DNA of 64,000 nt, taken from assembly GCF_943193185.1 (NCBI RefSeq), contig NZ_CALPDE010000002.1, positions 1 through 64,000 on the forward strand, written 5' to 3'. The translations under genes were made by a program, and so were the position numbers. Shown one piece after another: positions 42,534 to 50,538 of the stretch. The notes beneath the pieces are model-generated. The model was not told the origin of the DNA. It did no database searches and worked only from the letters and a program-made list of their open reading frames with translations. Position 1 is the stretch's first letter. Every line of letters starts with the position of its first letter. The stretch comes from Lactococcus ileimucosae. Lineage in GTDB: Bacteria; Bacillota; Bacilli; Lactobacillales; Streptococcaceae.

Positions 42534-43643
42534 ATGTTTGATTTACTTGTTAAAAATGCCCAAGATCTGAAAGGAAATCCTTTGGAAATAGCGGTCAAGT
42601 CGGGCAAGATTGTTGACCTAGGGGAGCATCTACAGGGAAAGGCGAAGGAAGTTTTTGATGCCGAGGGCGCCTATGTCTCTGCCGGATGGATTGATTCGCA
42701 TGTGCACTGTTTTGAAAAGATGGACTTGTATTATGACTATCCTGACGAGATTGGAGTAGCGACAGGTGTAACAACAGTTATTGATGCAGGCTCCTCAGGT
42801 GAAGCTAATATCAAGGACTTTTATGAGATTGCAAAAAAAGCTAAAACAAACGTTCTTGCTCTGCTTAATATTTCGAAACATGGTATCGTCACACAGGATG
42901 AACTTTCGGATTTGTCACTTGTTGATGAGGCGAAAAATATGGAGCGCATTAAAGAACTTCCTGAATTCATTGTGGGAATCAAAGCCCGCATGTCCAAAAC
43001 AGTCATTGGACAGAACGGCATTGTACCTTTACAAATGGCGAAGAAACTACAAAGTAAAGTGAATTTACCTTTGATGGTTCATATTGGCTCTGCGCCACCA
43101 AAACTTGAGGATGTCTTGCAAGAGCTAGAGGCAGGAGATATTGTCACGCATTGCTTTAATGGCAAGGAAAACGGGATTTTAGCTACAAGTGATGAGATTA
43201 AAGATTTTGCTCTAGAAGCCTATCGTCGTGGCATCATTTTTGATATCGGACATGGGACAGACAGTTTCAACTTTAAGGTTGCACAAGTTGCCAGGGAGGA
43301 AGAAGTAAGCGCACAAAGTATTTCGACAGACATCTATATCCGTAACCGTAAAAACGGTCCTGTTTATGATTTGGCGACAACTTTATCAAAACTTTTAAAA
43401 GTCGGCTATTCACTTGAGGAACTGATTTCAGCTGTGACAACTGCTCCCGCTAAAAATTTCAACTTGGCAAACAAAGGAAGTTTAGAAGTGGGGAAAGACG
43501 GCGACCTGACCTTCTTCAAACTTGAAGACAAGCAGGCGGAACTTGTAGATTCTAACGGAAATATTCAGCAAAGTGAGCAACTTTTTAGCCCTGTTGCTTG
43601 TACTGTTGCGGGAATACTCTATCATGAAAGAGAGAAGAAATAA
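42534..43643 (+). CDS. Amidohydrolase/deacetylase family metallohydrolase (EF_0837/AHA_3915-like)
   Basis: 369 residues, TIM-barrel amidohydrolase. Metal ligands are visible: HVHCF (residues 55-57 region), probable carboxylated Lys in GIKARMS, His in MVHIGSAPP, His in VTHCFNG and Asp in STDIYIRN. The fold suits deacylation of an N-acyl amino sugar acid or opening of a cyclic amide. Placed just before the ammonia lyase, it is likely the first catabolic step. Substrate unproven. Confidence 0.83.
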   Translation: MFDLLVKNAQDLKGNPLEIAVKSGKIVDLGEHLQGKAKEVFDAEGAYVSAGWIDSHVHCFEKMDLYYDYPDEIGVATGVTTVIDAGSSGEANIKDFYEIAKKAKTNVLALLNISKHGIVTQDELSDLSLVDEAKNMERIKELPEFIVGIKARMSKTVIGQNGIVPLQMAKKLQSKVNLPLMVHIGSAPPKLEDVLQELEAGDIVTHCFNGKENGILATSDEIKDFALEAYRRGIIFDIGHGTDSFNFKVAQVAREEEVSAQSISTDIYIRNRKNGPVYDLATTLSKLLKVGYSLEELISAVTTAPAKNFNLANKGSLEVGKDGDLTFFKLEDKQAELVDSNGNIQQSEQLFSPVACTVAGILYHEREKK

Positions 43644-43644
43644 T

Positions 43645-44742
43645 TTGGACAATATACATAAGAAATTTAAGCTCAAACAAGTAATCAATGCCAGTGGGAA
43701 AATGACCATCTTAGGTGTATCAAAGGTCTCTGACCAAGTTGCTCAAGCACAAAAATTAGCAGGGCAAGCCTTTTTTGAAATGAATGACTTGACGGAAAAA
43801 ACCGGCTATTATATTGCAGATTTGGTCGGCGCCGAAAATGCCACGGTTGTTTCAAGTGCTTCTGCAGGAATTGCTCAATCTGTCGCAGCCCTTATCGGCC
43901 AAGGAGACAAATATCATGCTGTTCATCCTTTTACAGATCGTATCCAAAAGCGTGAAATTGTCTTACCCAAAGGTCATAATGTGAATTACGGAACCGGTGT
44001 TCAAGTCATGGTGGAGCTTGGGGGCGGACGAGTTGTCGAAGCCGGCTGGGCAAATCAATGTTCTGCGCAACAAGTAGAACTGGAAATCACAGATAAAACG
44101 GCAGCTCTTCTGTATATCAAGAGCCATCATACTGTGCAAAAATCAATGCTTACAGTAGCTCAACTGGCTGAGGTTGCCCAAAAGCACAATCTTCCATTGA
44201 TTGTTGATGCAGCTGCCGAAGAAGACTTGACCACCTACTACCAAGCAGGTGCTGACTTAGTCATTTACTCCGGTGCAAAAGCACTTGAAGCACCATCATC
44301 AGCCATGGTCATCGGCAAAGACAAGTATGTAAAATGGGTCCAGTTGCAAGGGCAAGGCATCGGCCGTTCAATGAAAATCGGCAAAGACAATATCATTGGC
44401 TTTGTGACTGCACTAGAGCACTATCTCGCAACAGAAAGTGAGTCTGAAAGCAGTCAAAAAGCGCGATTAGCGCCATTTATTAGCGGACTTAATGAGATTT
44501 CAGGAATTACTGCACATATCGTGCAGGACAGTGCGGGCCGACTTATCTTTAGAGCCAGCATCAAGGTTGAATCAGACTCTATGAATGCGCTGGAAGTTAT
44601 TGACAAGCTTAAAGAAGGCGACACAGCTGTCTATACACGAGAATACCAAGCCAATAATGGAATCATCGAGTTTGACATCCGCGCAGTTGATGAAGCAGAA
44701 ATGCAGCGCATTGTTGATAAGCTTAAAGCAATTATGGAATAA
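43645..44742 (+). CDS. dgaE: DgaE-like PLP-dependent ammonia lyase
   Basis: 365 residues from TTG 43645, which gives the family-like start NIHKKFKLKQVINASGKMT and follows GAGAGAAG; ATG 43624 inside the previous gene is the alternative. A SelA-like aminotransferase fold with the PLP Lys in IYSGAKALEAPSS. The Salmonella homologue DgaE converts D-glucosaminate-6-phosphate to 2-keto-3-deoxygluconate-6-phosphate and ammonia. The following gene encodes the matching aldolase. Name given by similarity. Confidence 0.82.
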   Translation: MDNIHKKFKLKQVINASGKMTILGVSKVSDQVAQAQKLAGQAFFEMNDLTEKTGYYIADLVGAENATVVSSASAGIAQSVAALIGQGDKYHAVHPFTDRIQKREIVLPKGHNVNYGTGVQVMVELGGGRVVEAGWANQCSAQQVELEITDKTAALLYIKSHHTVQKSMLTVAQLAEVAQKHNLPLIVDAAAEEDLTTYYQAGADLVIYSGAKALEAPSSAMVIGKDKYVKWVQLQGQGIGRSMKIGKDNIIGFVTALEHYLATESESESSQKARLAPFISGLNEISGITAHIVQDSAGRLIFRASIKVESDSMNALEVIDKLKEGDTAVYTREYQANNGIIEFDIRAVDEAEMQRIVDKLKAIME

Positions 44743-44754
44743 AAGAGGAGAAAA

Positions 44755-45492
44755 ATGAAAAAAACACCAAATTATTTAGAAGACCGTCTTTGCCTAAATG
44801 TATTAGCAGGCTCTGTAGAAAATGCCCAAGAAATATATGAGGCAGCAGAAGGGCACGTTGTTGTGGGTGTACTGTCTAAAAATTATGCCACAGATGAAGC
44901 AGCGATTGAAGACATGAAACGCTACATTGCTGTCACGGATAATGCGCTCTCTGTTGGCCTAGGTGCAGGCGATCCGAACCAATCGCAGATGGTTTCTCGT
45001 CTTTCAGCTGTTTTACAGCCGCAACATGTTAATCAAGTTTTCACAGGAGTCGCAACCAGTCGTGCACTTTTGGGACAAGACGATACAGTCGTTAATGGCT
45101 TGATTTCCCCAACAGGAAAAGTCGGCTATGTAAATATCGCCACAGGACCTTTAAGCTCCCAAGCACCAGAAGCAGTTGTCCCAGTTGAAACAGCTATCCG
45201 CCTTCTCCAAGATATGGGTGGCTCTTCTGTAAAATTCTTCAATATGAAAGGCTTAGAGCATATTGAAGAATACAAAGTTGTTGCTGCAGCTTGTGCCAAG
45301 TATGACTTTTACTTGGAACCAACGGGCGGTATTGACTTAGAAAACTTTGAAGAGATTGTCCAGATTGCCGTGGATGCCGGCGTTAAGAAAATTATCCCAC
45401 ATGTTTACAGCTCCATTATTGATAAGGAAACAGGAAATACGCGAGTAGAAGATGTTAAAGTTTTGCTTGAGATGATGAAGAAAAGTTTATAA
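44755..45492 (+). CDS. dgaF: DgaF-like KDGP aldolase
   Basis: 245 residues, TIM barrel. LNVLAGSVENAQEI, GLGAGDPNQS, the VKFFNMKGLEH region with a candidate Schiff-base Lys, and EPTGGIDLENFEEI are seen. DgaF-type enzymes split 2-keto-3-deoxygluconate-6-phosphate into pyruvate and glyceraldehyde-3-phosphate. It is last in the operon, followed by a terminator. The pathway needs a phosphorylated substrate, yet no kinase gene is present. Confidence 0.83.
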   Translation: MKKTPNYLEDRLCLNVLAGSVENAQEIYEAAEGHVVVGVLSKNYATDEAAIEDMKRYIAVTDNALSVGLGAGDPNQSQMVSRLSAVLQPQHVNQVFTGVATSRALLGQDDTVVNGLISPTGKVGYVNIATGPLSSQAPEAVVPVETAIRLLQDMGGSSVKFFNMKGLEHIEEYKVVAAACAKYDFYLEPTGGIDLENFEEIVQIAVDAGVKKIIPHVYSSIIDKETGNTRVEDVKVLLEMMKKSL

Positions 45493-45512
45493 AATTTAGT
45501 ATCTTCTGGGGT

Positions 45513-45539
45513 GGTAGATGAAAATCTACTGCTTTTTTT
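45513..45539 (+). terminator. Terminator of the sugar-acid operon
   Basis: GTAGAT pairs with ATCTAC around GAAA, followed two bases later by seven T residues. Confidence 0.8.
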
Positions 45540-45594
45540 ATGAAAAAAAGCCATAGAAATAGACACACATACTTATTGTCTATTTTTATAAACT

Positions 45595-46182
45595 TTACTG
45601 CTGTATTTTATTTCTTGTCATTCTCACATTGACCATATCCGCAGGTGATAAGCTCAGCAGATAGAGAAATTTTTTCTGAAAAAGTGAGACAGGTTCGGGG
45701 CTATCATCGGTTAGCCAAGTAGACAGAATGGATAAAAATTCTTTTAAGAGAATGTTCGCGAGATAGGCGTTGGAAAAAATATCCTTTTTGCCAATTTTAT
45801 TAAGGTAAGCTTCTATAACGGGCACATATTTTTCTTGTAGAAAATTTAACCAGTTTGGGTCAACATTTGTTTCACAGAGAATTTTTATCCAATCTTTTCT
45901 GACATATAGAAGTGGAAGGAGAGTATGAGATACAAATTTTACAATATTTGTGTTTGTACCCATCATAAATTTTTCTATTTCATCGTCTATGTCTTTATCA
46001 ATTAAAAAGTGGATTTTTTCGATAATATCTTCCATGTTATCAAAATGATAACGATAAATAGACTCTCTCCTTAAACCTGCTTGGTCTGCAATCATCTGCA
46101 GCGTCAATTTTTGATTAGGATATTTCTGAGCGGCTTGAAAAAAGGCATCGATTATCTTTTTTTGACTGTCGCTTATAATAAT
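45595..46182 (-). CDS. TetR/AcrR-like regulator with non-canonical start
   Basis: About 195 residues. The helix-turn-helix LTLQMIADQAGLRRESIYRYHFDN is clear; the rest is a helical ligand domain. A TTG start at 46107 would remove the first helix. The same frame continues upstream through KKIIDAFFQAAQKYPNQK, which fits TetR helix 1. However, no ATG/GTG/TTG exists between that segment and the in-frame stop at 46198-46200. AGGGAG (46192-46197) sits 6-9 nt before ATA 46185 and ATT 46182, one of which may be the start, or the original start was mutated. It is divergent from the lanthipeptide genes and may control them. Confidence 0.65.
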   Translation of the reverse strand: MIISDSQKKIIDAFFQAAQKYPNQKLTLQMIADQAGLRRESIYRYHFDNMEDIIEKIHFLIDKDIDDEIEKFMMGTNTNIVKFVSHTLLPLLYVRKDWIKILCETNVDPNWLNFLQEKYVPVIEAYLNKIGKKDIFSNAYLANILLKEFLSILSTWLTDDSPEPVSLFQKKFLYLLSLSPADMVNVRMTRNKIQQ

Positions 46183-46268
46183 TATGATAAACTCCCTTCA
46201 CTGAAAATATGTTCGTTGGGATTATATAAACTCCTCTTCCCCATTATTTATTTGAAATTTTAATGTTA

Positions 46269-46301
46269 ACCAATTATAACAAAAAAAGTTTTATTGGTCT
46301 A
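46269..46301 (-). promoter_or_regulatory. Promoter and probable autoregulatory operator of the TetR-like gene
   Basis: On the minus strand TAGACC (46296-46301) and TATAAT (46273-46278) are 17 nt apart, with TGT before the -10. ACCAAT (46269-46274) and ATTGGT (46293-46298) form an inverted repeat covering both boxes. Confidence 0.55.
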
Positions 46302-46416
46302 ATGAACTTTAGATACGAAATAGAAAAAGGAAACAGCTTGTGTCCTTAAAATGGAATCAAGGATTAATGAAAGCCATGGTTATGGGAAAAGAGATTTACA
46401 TAAGGGTAAAAAAGTG

Positions 46417-46460
46417 CACACTGTGTGAACATTGACTTGTTGTATCATTCACAATAGAAT
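46417..46460 (+). promoter_or_regulatory. Promoter of the lanthipeptide operon with flanking repeats
   Basis: TTGACT (46432-46437) and TAGAAT (46455-46460) are separated by 17 nt. The palindrome CACACTGTGTG (46417-46427) lies just upstream, and TGTGAA/TTCACA (46424-46429, 46448-46453) brackets the -35. Either could bind the divergent regulator. Confidence 0.6.
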
Positions 46461-46508
46461 GCTAGACTGAAAAGGTAAATGGATTTTAGAAAGGATTTAG
46501 TCCGGTGT

Positions 46509-46537
46509 AATCAAGTTGTTGATGATATAACTTGATT
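46509..46537 (+). promoter_or_regulatory. Leader hairpin before lanM
   Basis: AATCAAGTT pairs perfectly with AACTTGATT around an 11-nt loop in the 160-nt leader. No T run follows, so it is not a terminator. It may affect mRNA stability or be an operator. Confidence 0.4.
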
Positions 46538-46621
46538 GACTCATTAGAGACTGAGAATTCGGATAATATGGATATACTTTTTTGATTAGTCTAGGGAGCT
46601 GGTGTAAGGGTAGGGAGGCAT

Positions 46622-47950
46622 ATGAAAAACTTTTCGTTTAAAATAGAAGAAATATTTATTGATTCAGCTAGCATAACTGAAGAAAAAAGCAGATATTATT
46701 CTTCAGAAAAAGAAATTGATTCAAGTTATTTAGAGGAATGGCGTTCAGCTCGAACACTATTGAATGATAATTATTTTAAGGAGATGTTAGAAATTAAGAA
46801 TACTTCTTTACAAGAATTTTCGTTTGCTCTCCAGCCTTTGGGGATAGGAAATTATAAAGAGGTTCAATGGTTTAAAAGATTTAAAAATATAATTGATATT
46901 TTTGATTATAGTATTGTTGATTTCTCAGATGGTATCGTGATGTTTTACTTGCCGTTTCTTACTTTTTTGAAAAATCAAATATCAGAAGCAACTATGGATT
47001 TAGGGCAACTGGTCATTTCAGAAGAAATTATCCATTCTCTTGTAGAAGTTGCGGGAACCGAAATGTTCAATATTTTCGGAAAATTAATTGCAATCGAGTT
47101 AGAAATATACAAGCATGAAAATAATTTTGAATCAAAAAGCGGCAATGAGAGATTTCAAGAATTTCTTGAAAAAACTTACCCCTCAAAAGATGACTTAGTT
47201 TCCTTCTATGCAAAGTATCCAGTTGCAGCGAGAGTAGCAACTGAGAGAATTAATTATTTAATAAATAATTTTAAGAACATGATTCAGAGGATAGATATAG
47301 ACTTGCCAGAACTAGGTGAAATTTTTCACCTAGAGACGATAGAACTGACAGAAATTCAGCTTTCTACAGGAGATTCTCATCAGCAAGCTAATGCTGTAGC
47401 TATTTTAGTATTCAGTAATAAAAAAGTTGTTTACAAGCCTAGAAATTTGGAACTTAGCTTATCGTTTGAGATATTTCTTGACTGGTGTGCCGAAAATTCT
47501 AATCTTCTTGACTTGAGGTTTCCTAAAGGGATTTATAAGAAAGAATATTCTTACAATGCGTTTATTGAAAAGAAAAATTGTGCTGATAGCGAGAGTGTAG
47601 AAAAGTTTTATACAAGATATGGTTACTTAGTTGCTATCTGCTATCTTTTGGGCATTAATGATCTGCATATGGAAAATATTATTGCAGAAGGTGAATATCC
47701 AATCATCATTGATATTGAGACAATGTTCCAGCCTCACTTAATGTTTGAAAAGGAGTCTGTTTTTTCAAAAATAACTCATCATTTACAACTTGATTCTGTT
47801 ATGAATTCAAGTCTATTGCCCAAAAACCTTAATATTGGCATCAAGAAGGAGGTAGAGCTAAGCGCATTAAATGGTAAGGAAGTAAAAACTAACTCTAAAA
47901 TTTTTGGCCCAACGGGGATAAACACGGATCAATTCCATTTTGAGCAATAA
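46622..47950 (+). CDS. LanM N-terminal fragment (dehydratase, kinase-like part)
   Basis: 442 residues up to the TAA. It contains the phosphorylation-site residues by comparison with CylM: D-S-H near residue 240, Lys in YKPRNLE, and D-L-H-x-x-N followed 12 residues later by the metal-binding Asp in IDIETMF. It lacks the elimination residues and the cyclase. GGGAGG precedes the ATG. Alone it could phosphorylate at best. Confidence 0.8.
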   Translation: MKNFSFKIEEIFIDSASITEEKSRYYSSEKEIDSSYLEEWRSARTLLNDNYFKEMLEIKNTSLQEFSFALQPLGIGNYKEVQWFKRFKNIIDIFDYSIVDFSDGIVMFYLPFLTFLKNQISEATMDLGQLVISEEIIHSLVEVAGTEMFNIFGKLIAIELEIYKHENNFESKSGNERFQEFLEKTYPSKDDLVSFYAKYPVAARVATERINYLINNFKNMIQRIDIDLPELGEIFHLETIELTEIQLSTGDSHQQANAVAILVFSNKKVVYKPRNLELSLSFEIFLDWCAENSNLLDLRFPKGIYKKEYSYNAFIEKKNCADSESVEKFYTRYGYLVAICYLLGINDLHMENIIAEGEYPIIIDIETMFQPHLMFEKESVFSKITHHLQLDSVMNSSLLPKNLNIGIKKEVELSALNGKEVKTNSKIFGPTGINTDQFHFEQ

Positions 47951-47977
47951 GATGCTTATTTTAAAGGAGGACATAAT

Positions 47978-49624
47978 ATTCCTCAAAATAACGATGATGA
48001 AGAGGTTGATTTTCAAGAATACCGCTTAAAAATTTTGGAAGGCTTTCAAGACTTCATGACCTTTGTAATGGGGAGAAAGAAAGAATTTATACAGTTACTG
48101 GATGTATTTAAAGGGAAAAAGATTAGGGTACTAACCAAAGGAACGGAACAATACGCGATGATGTTGCGCTATGCTAGCCATCCAAACTATAATTCCGAAA
48201 TGAAATACAGGGAAAGACTGATGATGAACGCATGGTCCTATCCATATAGGGATAAGCGGATTGTGAGTAGTGAGGTCAAAGATTTAATTTTTAACGACAT
48301 TCCTATATTTTATGCCTATACTGATTCTACAGCTATTATTGATAGTCGTGATAAGAGCTATGATAATTACTTTAAAAGTTCGGGTATTCAAGATGCGATA
48401 CAGAGAATTCAAGCGCTTGATCAAACTAAAATAAGAGAGCAATATAAAATTATGCTTTTGGCGCTTGGAGTGTCAGATTCATATTTGAATGAAAAAACTA
48501 GATTTATTGCACTCTCAAGAATGACAAGAAAATTTGATTATATAAAAGAATCAGAAAGTATTGCTCGAGATCTTATTAAAGACATGGTACGATTCGAGGA
48601 TGAGGTTTCTTTTGTGAATTTAGCGACTAATGACGAGCAACATTGGTATCTCGAAGCTAGCGATGGCAGTCTCTATAGTGGTTTAAGTGGTATTGGATTA
48701 CTGTTTTTAAATCTCTACCAAAAAACAGGTAAGGACGTCTATTTTTCTTACTATAAAAAATTGCTCAACACAGCAATTAAACATTCCAAACACCAGCCTT
48801 ATAAAGGAGCTTTTGATGGGTGGCTTTCACCTATTTATCCTATGTTGGTTGAATATAAAAATTTTGGAACTCTTGTAGACGAAGAATTTTTAAATCTAAC
48901 CATTAAAAAGCTAAATGAACTTTCAGACGAGCATGTCCAAAAATTTGAGCAGTTTGATTATATATCCGGATTAGCTGGTATTTTGCGCTTTATAGAAAAA
49001 ATCAATAACACGTTTGAAGATAAGAAGGTTTCAAATCAAACAATAAAAATTATTGAAGCTATTCTAAAAGAAAAAATTATGCAAAAAGACAAAAGCTTAA
49101 ATTCGGTAGGCCTCGCTCATGGTCTTTCAGGGATTGCTTTAGCACTCGTTTCAGGTCAAGAAGTAGATAAAGAAGCGATTAAAGACTTGTTTTCCAAAGA
49201 AATGTCATTACACATTAAAGATGAAGACAGGTACAAGTGGTGTTGGGGAATCCCTGGCATGATTCAAGCCAGAATAGAAGTTTTGAAACATTTTGAGAAT
49301 CAAGATATTGAGGAACAGCTTAAACTACTAGTTGCAAAATTTGAAAAAGACCTTGATGATATTCCATTGGATGATACGCTCTGCCATGGAACAGGGGGGA
49401 TTTTGAAAACTATTGAAGAGCTATATAAGTACAGCTCAGATGATAAATGGCGACTAAAAAGTCAGCAAATTTATGCGAATGTTAAAGAAAATTCACTCTC
49501 TAGGGGTTATAAAATAAAAAATCTTTTGGAATCCGATATTAAGGGACTCTTTGATGGGAAAGCTGGGGTAGGAAGCGTTTATTTAGAGGGTCTCTCAAAT
49601 TTTATGTTGCTAAACCTCGAATGA
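47978..49624 (+). CDS. LanM C-terminal fragment (elimination residues and LanC-like cyclase)
   Basis: Same frame as the N-terminal part. Immediately after the TAA lies AAAGGAGG (47963-47970), 7 nt before an in-frame ATT at 47978, so re-initiation at a rare AUU codon is conceivable; the next normal start is TTG 48035. The fragment keeps Arg/Thr of RVLTKGT (codons 502 and 508, matching the spacing of CylM Arg506/Thr512), then the LanC barrel with GLSGIGLLFLNLY, GLAHGLSGIALAL, CWGIPG and CHGTGGI. Confidence 0.7.
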   Translation: MPQNNDDEEVDFQEYRLKILEGFQDFMTFVMGRKKEFIQLLDVFKGKKIRVLTKGTEQYAMMLRYASHPNYNSEMKYRERLMMNAWSYPYRDKRIVSSEVKDLIFNDIPIFYAYTDSTAIIDSRDKSYDNYFKSSGIQDAIQRIQALDQTKIREQYKIMLLALGVSDSYLNEKTRFIALSRMTRKFDYIKESESIARDLIKDMVRFEDEVSFVNLATNDEQHWYLEASDGSLYSGLSGIGLLFLNLYQKTGKDVYFSYYKKLLNTAIKHSKHQPYKGAFDGWLSPIYPMLVEYKNFGTLVDEEFLNLTIKKLNELSDEHVQKFEQFDYISGLAGILRFIEKINNTFEDKKVSNQTIKIIEAILKEKIMQKDKSLNSVGLAHGLSGIALALVSGQEVDKEAIKDLFSKEMSLHIKDEDRYKWCWGIPGMIQARIEVLKHFENQDIEEQLKLLVAKFEKDLDDIPLDDTLCHGTGGILKTIEELYKYSSDDKWRLKSQQIYANVKENSLSRGYKIKNLLESDIKGLFDGKAGVGSVYLEGLSNFMLLNLE

Positions 49625-49698
49625 GTTAAAGGAGTACATTTAACACATTTGATTTTTATATAAAATACACTTTTAAATAAGGTGGGAAAGGAGGAAAT

Positions 49699-49908
49699 AT
49701 GTCAGAAATTAATACAAACAAAATTGTCGGAGATGCATTTGAAGAGTTAACAATTGCAGAAATGACTCAGGTTCAGGGGACAGGGGATATTGAAATGCGT
49801 ATAACACCGGTGACCACACCAGCTTGTGCATTTACTGCAGGTGTTCTCGTATCTTATCAAGTAGTAAGAACTATAAAAGGAAGATGTGGAGGACGGTATA
49901 TTCAGTAG
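49699..49908 (+). CDS. Lanthipeptide precursor 1 (cytolysin small-subunit-like)
   Basis: 69 residues. The leader shares AFEELTIAEMTQVQGTGD with cytolysin precursors. A GT site (residues 27-28) replaces the usual GS/GG; it is followed by the hexapeptide GDIEMR and a core starting ITPVTTPAC, with Cys43 and Cys63. TTPAC is the first-ring motif of CylLS; the core has a longer middle and a GGRYIQ tail. Strong SD AAAGGAGG. Probably one half of a two-peptide lantibiotic; activity unproven. Confidence 0.87.
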   Translation: MSEINTNKIVGDAFEELTIAEMTQVQGTGDIEMRITPVTTPACAFTAGVLVSYQVVRTIKGRCGGRYIQ

Positions 49909-49927
49909 AAATAGGGGAGGTCAAAAT

Positions 49928-50134
49928 ATGTCACATATTGATGTTAGTAAAGTTGTTGGTACTTCATTTGAAGAGCTGACGATTTCAGAAATGGTCCAAG
50001 TACAAGGTTCAGGAGATGTTCAAGCTCGTACATCACCAGCTTGTTTATATTCAATTGCAGTAACAATAAAGACATCTTCAGTTTGGTGTGCAGGAGCATC
50101 CGTTGGGGCAGTAATTTCCATTGTACGATGTTAA
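49928..50134 (+). CDS. Lanthipeptide precursor 2 (cytolysin large-subunit-like)
   Basis: 68 residues from ATG 49928 behind GGGGAGG; an in-frame ATG 14 codons upstream overlaps precursor 1. Leader SFEELTISEMVQVQGSGD is close to the cytolysin leader (SFEELS.EEM.AIQGSGD). The GS site at residues 27-28 is followed by GDVQAR, where cytolysin has GDVQAE, then a 34-residue core beginning TSPAC with Cys39, Cys54 (SSVWC) and C-terminal Cys68, the same cysteine layout as CylLL. Modified by LanM and exported by the peptidase-ABC protein. Confidence 0.9.
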   Translation: MSHIDVSKVVGTSFEELTISEMVQVQGSGDVQARTSPACLYSIAVTIKTSSVWCAGASVGAVISIVRC

Positions 50135-50148
50135 TTATTGATTGATTT

Positions 50149-50166
50149 AAGGAGGTACTCCTCCTT
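50149..50166 (+). promoter_or_regulatory. Hairpin after precursor 2, possible attenuator
   Basis: AAGGAGG pairs perfectly with CCTCCTT around TACT, 15 nt after the stop. Such partial terminators behind precursor genes keep transporter expression below precursor expression; only three bases follow before non-T sequence, so it may rather protect the mRNA end. Confidence 0.5.
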
Positions 50167-50439
50167 TCAGAGTGTAGACAAATTGCTTTGTGAAACAGTT
50201 TTACTGGAACTCTGGAAGTTTGTTTTGTAAATTCTATGCGCTGATTACTCCTCATTTTTGATAGTAAATAACTCAGTGAATGACCAGCTCTCTTGACTAA
50301 ACGTTTTTTCGTGTCCTTAGGGATTGTCAAGCAATAAAGTCAGTCATAGTCAGGAGGGGACATTTCTGTGCATCATCTTACCAGTAGAAAACTTTCAATG
50401 AACATCTGGCCTCGCTCATATTGTTTGTCTATAGCCTGT

Positions 50440-50466
50440 AAGGAGGTGAGGTGTCCTTCCTTTTTA
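50440..50466 (+). terminator. Terminator-like hairpin before the small membrane proteins
   Basis: AAGGAGG pairs with CTTCCTT (one G-T pair) and runs into T residues. It would end most precursor mRNA. Confidence 0.55.
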
Positions 50467-50538
50467 TTACAGTAGCAACTAAAGTAAATTAGTTAATACA
50501 AATTATGTAAATATTTTTAAATTAGAAAGAAGGATAAT

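Larger units (their letters stand above)
46190..46621. other. Divergent regulatory region between the TetR-like gene and lanM
   Basis: It contains the tetR promoter with an inverted repeat, the lanM promoter with two overlapping repeats, and a leader hairpin. No coding sequence is recognised. Confidence 0.6.
46622..49624 (+). pseudogene. lanM: Type II lanthipeptide synthetase LanM (CylM-like), interrupted by an in-frame ochre codon
   Basis: The frame from 46622 to 49624 would give about 1000 residues, the size of CylM, but TAA occurs at 47948-47950 (codon 443) with no frame change. Homology continues straight through the stop (FHFEQ-stop-DAYFKGGHNIP). The enzyme dehydrates Ser/Thr of the precursors by phosphorylation and elimination, then forms thioether rings in its LanC-like domain. 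Catalytic motifs flank the break: GDSHQQ, YKPR and DLHMEN...IIIDIETMF before it; RVLTKGT after it. Zinc ligands of the cyclase are in KWCWGIPG and LCHGTGG. Either inactive, read through, made as two chains, or a sequencing error. Confidence 0.88.
50135..50538. other. Non-coding stretch after the precursor genes
   Basis: It has an early hairpin (50149-50166) and a late terminator-like hairpin (50440-50466). In between no gene, repeat or precursor remnant was recognised; the long minus-strand frame here is a shadow of precursor 2. Confidence 0.5.

Noticed and set aside
49944-50330. 128-codon minus-strand frame opposite precursor 2
   Set aside because: It is a shadow of the precursor gene and the following non-coding region, with no ribosome binding site.
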